This document shows, piece by piece, positions 37,659 through 45,559 of a stretch of 64,000 nucleotides of DNA. The stretch covers positions 124,001 to 188,000 of the forward strand of contig NZ_JAVDDV010000001.1 in NCBI RefSeq assembly GCF_030848565.1. Reading direction: 5' to 3'. The notes beneath the pieces were generated by a model. The model had not been told where the DNA came from, ran no database searches, and worked only from the letters and a program-made list of their open reading frames with translations. The translations under genes were made by a program, and so were the position numbers. This DNA comes from Natronolimnohabitans sp. A-GB9 (GTDB lineage: Archaea > Halobacteriota > Halobacteria > Halobacteriales > Natrialbaceae). Within the stretch, counting starts at the first letter, position 1, and every line of letters starts with the position of its first letter.

Positions 37659-39053
37659 TCAATCAGAACCCAGCGCCTTCTCGAGTGCGGGGATGTTCAC
37701 TTCCTCCATCTGTTCGACCCAGCCCCAGCCCTTGTCGGCCCACTCGTGGATCGTCCCCTCGGCAGGGGTAAGCGGTTCGGCGTCGGTCGCGGAACTGTTT
37801 TCTAGGAGCATCTGGGCCGCGTTGGGCAGTCTGTCTTCATGCGGCGTCTCGAATGGGTCATAGAGGATCGTGTCGATGTCGTGTTCATCGACGATCTCGA
37901 TCATATCGGCGATGTCGTTGGGTGACGCCTCGGCGTCGGGCGTGACACCGACGGGGGTGTGTAACTCGAAGTCGTACCGCCGTTCGATGTACTGGAACGA
38001 GTCGTGAGCGACGAAGACGGCGACGTCACGCTCTGCGTTCTCTGTGAGTTCCTCGAACTGCTGGTCGACGTCGGCGAGTCGCTCCTTGTACGCTTCGGCG
38101 TTTTCGGCGAACAGTTCGGCGTTGTCCGGATCGACCTCGGCGAGTCCGTCCGCGATAGTGTCGACGACTCGTTGTGCGAGGACGGGATCGACCCAGACGT
38201 GTGGATCGTGGCCAGGCCCAGCACCGTCGTCGTCGATCTCCTCGACCACATCGACGCTCATCGGGGCCGCGTCGGTGTCGTAGACGAGGTCGCCCTCGTG
38301 TCGAAGCTCGAAAACGATCTCCGTCTCCCCTTCCTCGCGGCCGATCAGTGCGACGGAATCGCCGTGTGACTCGATCTCGAGGACGTCTTCGGCTGCCCCC
38401 TCGGCCAGCCGTGCGTCGAACTGAAATGCCTCGTTGGGACCGAGCGGGACGACGCGCTCCTGGCTGTCCGTGAAGACGGCCCCGATCGGGACGTTGTCGT
38501 CGACGGGAACGTCAGGTACGCCGCCGTGCCAGTGATCGATGTGCCAGTAACCCAGTTGGTCGTTCGATCGGAGGTCATAGAAGTCAAAAACGTCTCGAGA
38601 GATGTCGTCGGGATCGAAGTCGTGGTCGTCGTCGGGTTCGGGCAACGAATCGTCCTCGCTGCCGTCGAACGGGATGAGATACGGCCCCATTCCTTCGAGG
38701 CCGTCGATGACCGTGACCTCATCCTCGTAGTCCCGTTCCAGATCCGCGACGATTTCCTGCGCCCAGGAGAACTCGGGCGTGTCGAGGTAGATGAAGACCT
38801 TGCTCGAGGCAATCTCCGGAGCGAGGTTGCCGTCGGGTTCCCAGCCGTGTCCCATCTCCCCCGTATCGACGGGGTTTTCGAAGTCGATCTCGTCGCCAGC
38901 GACGTGGTTTGCCCAGTCCCAGAGCGCGAAGAACGCGGCGTATCCTCCCTCGCCGCTACTGTCCGCGAAGGGATCACTCAGACAGCCGGCGAGTGTCCCG
39001 AGCGTTACCGCTCCGGCACCAGTTTTGAGGACTGATCGCCGTGTGAAATTCAT
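37659..39053 (-). CDS. znuA: Zinc/metal ABC transporter substrate-binding lipoprotein (ZnuA type) with inserted domain
   Basis: The 464-residue precursor begins MNFTRRSVLKTGAGAVTLGT and reaches the lipobox LAGC: a Tat-exported, lipid-anchored receptor. The family core is present at both ends, with metal ligands His in GHDPHVWVDPVLA and in VAHDSFQYIERRY and Asp in TILYDPFETPHEDR. Typical ZnuA proteins have ~300 residues. Here ~130 extra residues (about 130-260) interrupt the core, starting in an Asp/His patch (DDDHDFDPDD) with YWHIDHWHGG. The frame runs upstream to 39233, but only ATG 39053 gives the signal. It is transcribed ahead of znuC and znuB. Confidence 0.91.
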   Translation of the reverse strand: MNFTRRSVLKTGAGAVTLGTLAGCLSDPFADSSGEGGYAAFFALWDWANHVAGDEIDFENPVDTGEMGHGWEPDGNLAPEIASSKVFIYLDTPEFSWAQEIVADLERDYEDEVTVIDGLEGMGPYLIPFDGSEDDSLPEPDDDHDFDPDDISRDVFDFYDLRSNDQLGYWHIDHWHGGVPDVPVDDNVPIGAVFTDSQERVVPLGPNEAFQFDARLAEGAAEDVLEIESHGDSVALIGREEGETEIVFELRHEGDLVYDTDAAPMSVDVVEEIDDDGAGPGHDPHVWVDPVLAQRVVDTIADGLAEVDPDNAELFAENAEAYKERLADVDQQFEELTENAERDVAVFVAHDSFQYIERRYDFELHTPVGVTPDAEASPNDIADMIEIVDEHDIDTILYDPFETPHEDRLPNAAQMLLENSSATDAEPLTPAEGTIHEWADKGWGWVEQMEEVNIPALEKALGSD

Positions 39054-39099
39054 ATCGATAGCTGGCGCCGCTGCGTTAAAAGTGTTATTATCTGGAAGA

Positions 39100-39109
39100 G
39101 TTCTATTAA
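39100..39109 (-). promoter_or_regulatory. Shared upstream element TTAATAGAAC, znuA copy
   Basis: On the minus strand TTAATAGAAC is 47 nt before the znuA start and is followed after 9 nt by the A/T-rich box TAATAAC. The identical 10-mer occurs before the His/Asp-rich lipoprotein gene (40192-40201) at 48 nt from its start, with the same 9-nt spacing to TATTACT. A common promoter or metalloregulator site is inferred. Confidence 0.5.
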
Positions 39110-39180
39110 TAACTCGTGATGGTATGAGAGATGTCACTAGCAACTCGAGTGGACGCCTCAGACCCATGTCGAGAAAACGG

Positions 39181-39264
39181 TCATACTGTCGGACAGCAGT
39201 CACTGAAGCGAATTCGCCGGACGGAAGCGGCAAATGCTCACAATAGTTCTGTCCGACAGTGTCA
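39181..39264 (-). repeat. TGA-flanked palindromic repeat, family A, best-preserved copy
   Basis: The terminal arms ACTGTCGGACAG and CTGTCCGACAGT pair perfectly over 12 bp. Read on the minus strand it runs TGA-CACTGTCGG to CCGACAGTA-TGA. It lies in the 386-bp spacer between the His/Asp-rich gene and znuA, 177 nt after the stop of the former. The rest of the spacer holds the znuA promoter and no gene. Confidence 0.82.
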
Positions 39265-39439
39265 GGATAGCAGCGGCCGAGACGGACTGCTGTCTGTCAG
39301 TGCCAGCCCAGCCGCGACACGGCTGTGGGTACGCTGGGACATCGGTACAGGATCAGCCCGACTCGAGTTCAACACCGATCGCAACGCTGCCGGACGATCG
39401 GGTGTGCAGTAAAATCAGTGGCGAATTTAGCCGTCGATT

Positions 39440-40144
39440 CTAGCTGTCGCCGGCGAGTCGGAGGACAGCACGCTCGTCGTGCAGTTCGACGATCGAGTAC
39501 TCCTCGATGTAGTCACAGTCCTCGACTGTGTCGGTCTCGTATTCGACGTGACCGTCGACGATCTCGATCGCCCCTTCGACGTCGGAGAAGAAGGCGAACG
39601 TATCGTCGTCGTGGTCGTCGTCGTGGTCGTGATCGTCGTCGTGGTCGTGATCGTCGTCGTGGTCGTGATCGTCGTCGTGGTCGTGATCGTCGTCGTGGTC
39701 GTGATCGTCGTCGTGGTCGTGATCGTCGTCGTGGTCGTGATCGTGATCGTGGTCGTCGTCGTGGTCGTGGTCGTCGACCTCGAACGCGACGTATCCGCTG
39801 TCGCCTTCGATGGTGACCTCGAACGGCTGGTGCGTATCGGAGATCGTCGGTGCGTCGTCCTCGGACGCACCCGCCGTAAGCGGGTCGCGTTCGTCGTGTT
39901 CCTTATGACCACAGGCGTGGTCAACGTCGCCGTCGCTCAGCCCGTCGTCGTCATCGTAATCACCGACACCTTCGACGAGAAGCGTCACGGTCGACTCCGT
40001 CGCTTCGTCGCCGTTCTCGTCGCCGTTCTCGTCGCCGTTCTCGTCATCGTCGCCACCGAGACAGCCGGCAAGGCCGAGCAGCGCGACCGAACCGGATGTT
40101 GCGAGCAGCTTTCGACGAGTCGATGAACGTGGGTTCACAGCCAT
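39440..40144 (-). CDS. His/Asp-repeat lipoprotein, probable zinc-binding accessory of the Znu system
   Basis: The 234-residue precursor opens with a twin-arginine signal and lipobox (STRRKLLATSGSVALLGLAGC). The mature protein has an acidic region, a His/Cys patch HACGHKEHDE, and a TISDTHQPFEVTIEG domain. A run of about 58 residues built from the 6-residue unit DHDHDD follows, with some 20 His. The last segment (FFSDVEGAIEIVDGHVEYET, then LHDERAVLRL) is folded. Such a His/Asp tract should bind many zinc ions at the cell surface. With znuA downstream on the same strand and a shared upstream 10-mer, it is likely a metal store or chaperone that feeds ZnuA. No family match is known to me. Confidence 0.82.
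   Translation of the reverse strand: MAVNPRSSTRRKLLATSGSVALLGLAGCLGGDDDENGDENGDENGDEATESTVTLLVEGVGDYDDDDGLSDGDVDHACGHKEHDERDPLTAGASEDDAPTISDTHQPFEVTIEGDSGYVAFEVDDHDHDDDHDHDHDHDDDHDHDDDHDHDDDHDHDDDHDHDDDHDHDDDHDHDDDHDDDTFAFFSDVEGAIEIVDGHVEYETDTVEDCDYIEEYSIVELHDERAVLRLAGDS
39605..39777 (-). repeat. Coding tandem repeat, 18-bp unit encoding DHDHDD
   Basis: GTCGTGATCGTCGTCGTG recurs with almost no change about seven times, with altered units at both ends. It lies wholly inside the His/Asp-rich lipoprotein gene. The near-identity of units suggests recent expansion. Confidence 0.9.
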
Positions 40145-40191
40145 GATAGTTTCTGGACAGTGATTGCGACTGCTTAGTAATAAGTAGAGCG

Positions 40192-40201
40192 GTTCTATTA
40201 A
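40192..40201 (-). promoter_or_regulatory. Shared upstream element TTAATAGAAC, His/Asp-rich gene copy
   Basis: The minus-strand TTAATAGAAC lies 48 nt before ATG 40144, 9 nt upstream of TATTACT, matching the znuA element in sequence and phase. Confidence 0.5.
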
Positions 40202-40384
40202 CTGTAGCTAATGGTTTATGTAGCGATAGCATGACCACGTTCGAATGCGATCACCTGGAGACAGTTCGATCGTCGCTGGACCCGTTTTTCGGCGCAACTC
40301 TCAGACCGGCTTCCGTTGGGTCAAACGTAACGTACAGTTGTCCCTTACAGTAGCTACTATGGCAAAACGAAACGAAACGCCGAT

Positions 40385-40807
40385 CTACTCGAGCGAGAGC
40401 TCGACGTCGACGCCGCTCCGACGTCGATACGCCGGCGACCGGTCGGGGTCGTCGTCGCGGACGACCTCGAAGGCGTCGAACCGAACGACGAGACGACCGG
40501 GCTCGATCGTCGCCCGCAGGATCGGCCCACGACTCGTGACGACGACGTACGGCGGTGCCGCGACGGGCTGGGCCGGCAGCTCGTATCCGGTCGCGGCGAC
40601 GACGTCCGAAAGCACAAGCGGCAAACGCTCGAGAAGGCCGGTCGTCTCGAGGGCCGACCGGAGCCGCTCGGCGACGGCATCGCTGTCGGTCGTCCGCGAC
40701 GTGTCCCAGGGGTCTGCGACACGATCGGCACAGTGATCGATCCCCTCGACGATCGCGGCGTGTTCGTCCTGAATCCGACGCCGCGCGTCACGTACCGGGT
40801 ACGACAC
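40385..40807 (-). CDS. Conserved hypothetical protein
   Basis: The 140-residue protein has an N-terminal helical half (RIQDEHAAIVEGIDHCADRV) and a C-terminal beta-rich half (YVVVTSRGPILRATIEPGRLVVRFDAFEVV). Neither carries a catalytic or metal motif. It has no signal or membrane segment. It looks like a small haloarchaeal family that I cannot name. Downstream on the same strand, its stop lies ~240 nt from the start of the His/Asp-rich gene; upstream is the BrkB-like gene with a 76-nt spacer. Confidence 0.7.
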   Translation of the reverse strand: MSYPVRDARRRIQDEHAAIVEGIDHCADRVADPWDTSRTTDSDAVAERLRSALETTGLLERLPLVLSDVVAATGYELPAQPVAAPPYVVVTSRGPILRATIEPGRLVVRFDAFEVVRDDDPDRSPAYRRRSGVDVELSLE

Positions 40808-40883
40808 GAGTGCGTGTGTACGGGGCAGCCACTAAGATGTCTCGACTTTCCTCGCGTCGTTACAGGTCGTCGCGGCTCTGTGA

Positions 40884-42050
40884 CTACTCCCGGCGTTCGA
40901 TGGTTCCGACCTTTAGCGTCCGGACGTGTCCTAGGATCGTCCGTCCCGCACGCTTCCAGCCCGATTCGTCCTCGCGACGGCGGGCGTCTTCGAGGTCGCG
41001 TCGCAGCCGTTCGTTCTCGGCCTCGAGGTCGTCGACGGTCGCCTCGAGTTCGTCGACGCGGTCCTCGAGACGATAGCGTCGGGTGCGTTGGGCCCGCAGG
41101 TCGTTGCGCAACTGATCTCGCTCTCGCTCGAGCGTCTCGGCGCGGTCGCGAAGCCGCGCTCGCTTTCGACGTTCGTCGTCGACGAACGGCTCGCGATCGG
41201 TGGCAGCGATCGACTTCTCGATGGGGTCGGTCGTCTCGCTCTCGTCTTTCTCGTCGGCTCCGGGCTCGAGGTAGCCCGTCCCAACCGCGTTGACGACGGC
41301 GCCGGACAGCAAGATCAGGCCGCCGAAATAAAGCCACGTCAGCAACAGGATGATCGCTCCCACCGGGCCCGCCCCCTCCGATTCGGCGGCAAAGCCCACG
41401 TAGACGCGAAACAGCGACTGCAGTGCCATCCAGCCGACGGCCGCGAGCACGACGCCGGGGACGACCTCGCGGCGGGAGGTCCCCACGTCGGGGAAGTAGT
41501 AGTACATCGGGTAGAACGCGAGCGTGAGCAACGCGACGAGCAGCAGTGACTGTACCAGCCCGAGACCGGGAATGTCCGGCAGGAACGCAAAGACGATGCC
41601 CATCGCAGCCGCCACGAAGAGTGCGCCGCCGATCGCACCGAAGACGATCAACGCGTCACGGAGCTGGTCGACGAACGAGCCCTCGTTTGCCGTGCCGTAG
41701 ATCTCCGAAAACGCCGTATCCAGCCCGCGAAAGATCTTTAGCGAGCCCCAGACGAGGACGACGATCCCGATCAGTGTCGATCCCGCGGTCGCAGGCGAAT
41801 CCTCGAGTGACTCCTCGACGAGCAGTTGCCCGCTCTCGGGGAGGACCCCTTCGGTCGTCTCCGTGACCTGCTGGGCGAACGTCTCGTCGCCGACGATCGT
41901 GACTAAAAAGAAGACGAGCACGAGCAACGGCAGCAGGGAGATAAACGCCTGATAGGCGATGCTCGCAGCCATAAACGGCACGTTCTTCTCCGAGATGCCG
42001 TCGACGACCGACTTCCCAAACGAGAGGCCGTCCCGCAGGTCAGTTGACAT
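40884..42050 (-). CDS. YihY/BrkB family membrane protein with coiled-coil tail
   Basis: The 388-residue protein has six predicted transmembrane helices (~30-270) with the family blocks ISEKNVPFMAASIAYQAFISLLPLL, SALKIFRGLD-type GSLKIFRGLDTAFSEIYG and LTWLYFGGLILLSGAVVNAV. A long charged C-terminal coiled coil follows (~300-370; RAETLERERDQLRNDLRAQ). Members have been linked to cell-envelope or transport roles; the function is unproven. The coiled coil is longer than in bacterial YihY and may recruit a partner. ATG 42050 removes a non-conserved 16-residue upstream extension. Confidence 0.85.
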   Translation of the reverse strand: MSTDLRDGLSFGKSVVDGISEKNVPFMAASIAYQAFISLLPLLVLVFFLVTIVGDETFAQQVTETTEGVLPESGQLLVEESLEDSPATAGSTLIGIVVLVWGSLKIFRGLDTAFSEIYGTANEGSFVDQLRDALIVFGAIGGALFVAAAMGIVFAFLPDIPGLGLVQSLLLVALLTLAFYPMYYYFPDVGTSRREVVPGVVLAAVGWMALQSLFRVYVGFAAESEGAGPVGAIILLLTWLYFGGLILLSGAVVNAVGTGYLEPGADEKDESETTDPIEKSIAATDREPFVDDERRKRARLRDRAETLERERDQLRNDLRAQRTRRYRLEDRVDELEATVDDLEAENERLRRDLEDARRREDESGWKRAGRTILGHVRTLKVGTIERRE

Positions 42051-42116
42051 AGATAACAAAACGTGATCGAACCACGATAGCCTACCGGCTTGCAGCACCC
42101 GAGTCGACCGATTCCG

Positions 42117-43136
42117 CTACGACTCCGTCGTCGACCGCTCCTCGAGCATCGATTCGACCGCCCGTCGGGTCGGCAGGGCCGCCATCGCGCCCGCGTCCGT
42201 CGTGGCCGTCGCGGCGACAGCGCTCGCGAACGTGAGGGTTTCCTCGAGCGAGCGGCCGTCGCGCAACGCGGCGATCGTGCCGGCGACGAACGCGTCGCCC
42301 GCACCAGTCGTGTCGACGACGTCGACGTCGAACCCGGGGTGGCTCGCGACGGTCGGAGTCGTGTCGGTGTCGGTGTCGGTGTCGGCCCACGACGCACACT
42401 CGGAGGCGGCCGCCAGCGCGCCCTCGCTCCCGCGGGTGACGAACACGGTATGTGGGCCGTCGCCGGCATCGAGGACGTCTCGAGCGATCGACTCCGCCGC
42501 CGACACGTCGTCCGCCCTGCCGTCGAAGCCCAGTCGCTCGAGTTCGCCGACGGTCGCCTTACAGACGTCGACGTGGGCCAACGCGTCGCGGCCGACCTCG
42601 GCGAACGCCGACGCGTCGGGCCACAGCTCCGGTCGGTAGTTCGGATCGAACGAGGTCGTACAGCCCGCCGCGGACGCGCGCTCGAGTAGATCGAGCGTCG
42701 CCTCTTGGGCCCGTCCATCGGCCAGGGTGACGCCGCCGACGTGGACCCACTCGAGGCCGGCGAGCGTGTCGCCGTCGATCCGCCCGGGCTCGAGGCGGGT
42801 GTCTGCGGTCCCGTCGCGGTAGAAGGTAAACTCCCGGTCGCCGGTCTCGTCGTGGGTGACAAACGCCAGCGTCGTCCTCGCGTCAGGGTCACGATAAACG
42901 AACTGATGGGGAAGTCCCGTGTCGGCGAGCGTCGTCTCGAGGTAACGACCGAAGGGATCGTCGCCGACGCGTGTCCAGAACAGCGGCGTGTGCTCGAGGC
43001 GCGTGAGGGCGACGGCGACGTTCGCCGGTGCCCCGCCGGGTCGGCGATCGAAGCCCGGAACGTCCTCGAGCGGCCCCGGTCGTTCGGGAAGGAAGTCGAT
43101 CAGCGTTTCGCCAGCGACGAGCACATCGTGGGACAT
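42117..43136 (-). CDS. PfkB-family carbohydrate kinase (fructokinase-like)
   Basis: The 339-residue ribokinase-fold enzyme has the N-terminal signature RRPGGAPANVAVALTRLE near residue 32 and the C-terminal ATP-site signature DTTGAGDAFVAGTIAAL near 280, whose Asp is the catalytic base. SFDPNYRPELWPD is typical of fructokinases. It should phosphorylate fructose or a related sugar or keto-acid. An internal run of Asp-Thr repeats (TDTDTDTT) near 260 is unusual and encoded by short GTCGGT repeats. It is a minus-strand single gene between the BrkB-like gene and the aldehyde dehydrogenase. Confidence 0.88.
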   Translation of the reverse strand: MSHDVLVAGETLIDFLPERPGPLEDVPGFDRRPGGAPANVAVALTRLEHTPLFWTRVGDDPFGRYLETTLADTGLPHQFVYRDPDARTTLAFVTHDETGDREFTFYRDGTADTRLEPGRIDGDTLAGLEWVHVGGVTLADGRAQEATLDLLERASAAGCTTSFDPNYRPELWPDASAFAEVGRDALAHVDVCKATVGELERLGFDGRADDVSAAESIARDVLDAGDGPHTVFVTRGSEGALAAASECASWADTDTDTDTTPTVASHPGFDVDVVDTTGAGDAFVAGTIAALRDGRSLEETLTFASAVAATATTDAGAMAALPTRRAVESMLEERSTTES

Positions 43137-43194
43137 ACACGCGGATCCGACCGCCGGCGTGTTAGACCTACCTGTGTCGAGCGTCTCGAGAGGC

Positions 43195-43235
43195 GGTCGG
43201 CGACCGGCAGGAGATCGGTACAGCAGTCCGTATCA
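43195..43235 (-). repeat. Half copy of palindromic repeat family B on an aldehyde dehydrogenase stop codon
   Basis: The aldehyde dehydrogenase stop TGA (minus strand) continues TACGGACTGCTGTACCGATC and then decays after about 40 nt. The other arm and the second TGA are absent, so this is a truncated copy. Confidence 0.75.
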
Positions 43236-44702
43236 GAGGACGATGCTCTTCGTTCGCATCATCTCGTGGATCGAAGCGTCGAGTCCCTCGCGGCCGATGC
43301 CCGAGTCCTTGTTGCCGCCGAACGGGACGTCGCCCATACCGTGGCTCGGCGCGCCGTTGATGCGAACGGCGCCGGCGTCGACGCGCTCGGCGACGCGCAT
43401 CGCGCGCTTGTAGTCGTTCGTGAAGACGGCAGCGTCGAGCGCCAGATCGGAGCCGTTGGCGATCTCGAGGGCCGCTTGCTCGTCCTCGAAGGGAGTGATG
43501 GCGGCGATGGGGCCGAACTGCTCTTCGTCGACGATACGGGCGTCGTGGGGAACGTCCGCCAGCAGCGTCGGTTCGAAAAACTGCGACTCGAGGTCGTCGG
43601 TGACTCCGTCGGGGGCGCGTCGTTCACCTCCGCGGACGAGGTCGGCGCCCTTCTCGACGGCGTCAGTGACGAGCGTCTCGACCCAGTCGGCCTGGTCTTC
43701 GCTGATTAGTGGGCCGACGGTGGTGTCTTCCTCGAAGAGGTCACCGGGCTGCCAGGCGTCCATCTGGCCGTCGATCAGGTCGACGAGGTCGTCGTGGACT
43801 GACTCGTGGGCGAGAACGCGCGAGACGGCCGAACAGCGCTGGCCGGCGTACTTGAACGAGCCCTTGGCACAGTTGCCCGCGACGTCGGTCAGATCGGCGT
43901 CCTCGAAGACGATCGCCGGCGCGTTACCGCCCAGTTCCATGTGGAGGTTGACCATGCCGCTCTCGCGGGCGACGTGTTTCCCGGCACCCGACGAACCGGT
44001 CATCGCGATCGCGTTGACGCGGTCGTCGCCGGCGAGGACGTCGCCGATCTCGCTGGCGTCGCCGGGAACGAAGTTGAACGCGCCCTCGGGGATTCCCTCG
44101 ACCTCGCTGACGACGTCCGCGAGGATCGCCGCCGAGATAGGCGTCTTGCTGGCGGGTTTGAGCAGGACGCTGTTGCCGGCAGCGAGTGCAGGGGCAACCT
44201 GTAATGCCGTCGTCGCAAGTGGATAGTTGTAGGGCGTAATGCAAAGCACCGCGCCGATCGGCTCGTGTTTGACGATCGCCTGCCACCCCTCGTGACCCTC
44301 GGTCGATCCCTCTCGGAACTCGCCTTTGCTGACGATGTTGCGGGCCTCTTCGGCCGCGCGATCGAACCGCTCGGCGGCCTGCGTGACCTCGCCGCGGGCC
44401 GAGGAGATCGGTTTACCGGCCTCGCGGACGATGACCTCCGCGAGTTCCTCCTCGCGCTCGCGCAGGTCCTCGGCGATCGTCTCACACCACTGGGCGCGCT
44501 CGACGACCGTCGTCTCCCGCATTCGGGGTTTGATCTCGTGGGCCGCCTCGAGCGCGGCGTGTGCTGTGGCCGGGTCTGCAGCGGTCACCTGCGCGAACGT
44601 GCCGCCGTCGGCAAGATCCGAAACCGAAATCGCGTTCTCGGTCTCGAGCCACTCCCCGTCGACGTATATCCGCTCTCTCCGCTGTGCGGCTCTCGTTGCC
44701 AT
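43233..44702 (-). CDS. NAD(P)-dependent aldehyde dehydrogenase (GapN/lactaldehyde dehydrogenase type)
   Basis: The 489-residue enzyme has the nucleotide and substrate blocks CITPYNYPLATTALQVAPAL, the catalytic Glu in MELGGNAPAIVFEDADL and the catalytic Cys in FKYAGQRCSAVSRVL. The pattern is that of non-phosphorylating glyceraldehyde-3-phosphate or lactaldehyde dehydrogenases, and the substrate stays open. Start ATG 44702 (MATRAAQRRERIYVDGEW) is preferred over ATG 44723 because the TATA-like TAAATATTTT (44729-44738) is centred ~31 nt upstream of it, and the longer form would begin before the expected transcription start. Its stop codon borders a half family B repeat. Confidence 0.9.
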   Translation of the reverse strand: MATRAAQRRERIYVDGEWLETENAISVSDLADGGTFAQVTAADPATAHAALEAAHEIKPRMRETTVVERAQWCETIAEDLREREEELAEVIVREAGKPISSARGEVTQAAERFDRAAEEARNIVSKGEFREGSTEGHEGWQAIVKHEPIGAVLCITPYNYPLATTALQVAPALAAGNSVLLKPASKTPISAAILADVVSEVEGIPEGAFNFVPGDASEIGDVLAGDDRVNAIAMTGSSGAGKHVARESGMVNLHMELGGNAPAIVFEDADLTDVAGNCAKGSFKYAGQRCSAVSRVLAHESVHDDLVDLIDGQMDAWQPGDLFEEDTTVGPLISEDQADWVETLVTDAVEKGADLVRGGERRAPDGVTDDLESQFFEPTLLADVPHDARIVDEEQFGPIAAITPFEDEQAALEIANGSDLALDAAVFTNDYKRAMRVAERVDAGAVRINGAPSHGMGDVPFGGNKDSGIGREGLDASIHEMMRTKSIVL

Positions 44703-44906
44703 ACCCACCTCTTGAACGTCCATGGTGAAAATATTTACTCACCCTCGAAAAAACAACATTACGTCGAGTGACGACAGTTCTCGCGTGGTAAACAGAGACA
44801 AGCCAAAATATGGCGGGTAAACCGAAAACAGTTGTTTCCCCTTCCGGAAAAAATATTTTGTCATGGGGAAGCTTTAAGTGGGATGCGCGCGTAGTGTCAA
44901 AACACA

Positions 44907-45452
44907 ATGAGCACCCAGAAGACCGTCCGTCAATCGGCCGACGTCGTCGAAGAGAACGAGCTTCGGTTCGAGCAGGAAAAGGCCGAGCAGATCGTCGAGG
45001 CACTGAACACGGAGCTTGCAAACGCCTACGTCCTGTACCACCAGCTCAAGAAACACCACTGGGTCGTCGAGGGCGCTGAGTTCCTGCCGCTCCACGAGTT
45101 CCTAGAAGAGGCCTACGAACACGTCGAGGAAGGCGCCGACGTCATCGCCGAGCGCGCCCAGGCGCTTGGCGGCGTCCCGGTCTCGGGACCGCGCAACCTC
45201 GAGGACCGTGCTACCGTCGAGTTCGAAGGCGAGGACGTCTACGACGTCCGTACGATGTTCCAGAACGACCTCGAGATGTACGGCGACATCATCGAGTCGA
45301 TGCGCGACAGCATCGAACTCGCGGAGAACCTCGGTGACCACGCGACTTCGGAGATCCTCCGCGATATCCTCGTAACGGTCGAAGAAGACGCACACCACTT
45401 CGAGCACTACCTCGAGGACGACACCCTCGTGCTCGAAGAGGCCACGAAGTAA
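44907..45452 (+). CDS. dpsA: DPS/ferritin-like iron-storage protein
   Basis: The 181-residue protein matches haloarchaeal DpsA. It assembles as a dodecameric cage, oxidises and stores iron and protects DNA from oxidative damage. The ferroxidase-site pattern of Dps is visible: HHWVVEGAEFLPLHEFLEEAYEHVEEGADVIAER (shown by its ends KKHHWVVEGAEF and HVEEGADVIAER). The N-terminal tail is short. The TATA-like GCTTTAAGTGG lies ~30 nt before ATG 44907. TTCCCC/GGGGAA arms a little further upstream may mark a regulatory site. Confidence 0.94.
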   Translation: MSTQKTVRQSADVVEENELRFEQEKAEQIVEALNTELANAYVLYHQLKKHHWVVEGAEFLPLHEFLEEAYEHVEEGADVIAERAQALGGVPVSGPRNLEDRATVEFEGEDVYDVRTMFQNDLEMYGDIIESMRDSIELAENLGDHATSEILRDILVTVEEDAHHFEHYLEDDTLVLEEATK

Positions 45453-45559
45453 CGCACCGACCGGCGACGTCGTCACGACGCGGTCGACAGCGGGATCGTT
45501 TTTTTCGCGTTCTTCGTCACAGCCGACGTTCTCGAGTGCCGTTCTCGACGAGAGCCGTC

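Noticed and set aside
39054-39233. 60-residue upstream extension of ZnuA
   Set aside because: It would place the Tat signal internally and runs through a family A repeat and the promoter.
39605-39777. 18-bp direct repeats that could be mistaken for a CRISPR array
   Set aside because: There are no spacers; the repeats are contiguous, in frame and encode the His/Asp tract of a lipoprotein.
44837-44880. TTCCCC/GGGGAA arms upstream of dpsA as a metal-regulator operator
   Set aside because: Arms of 6 bp with a long A/T-rich centre are too weak to claim a site, and they do not resemble the DtxR-type palindrome at 46314.
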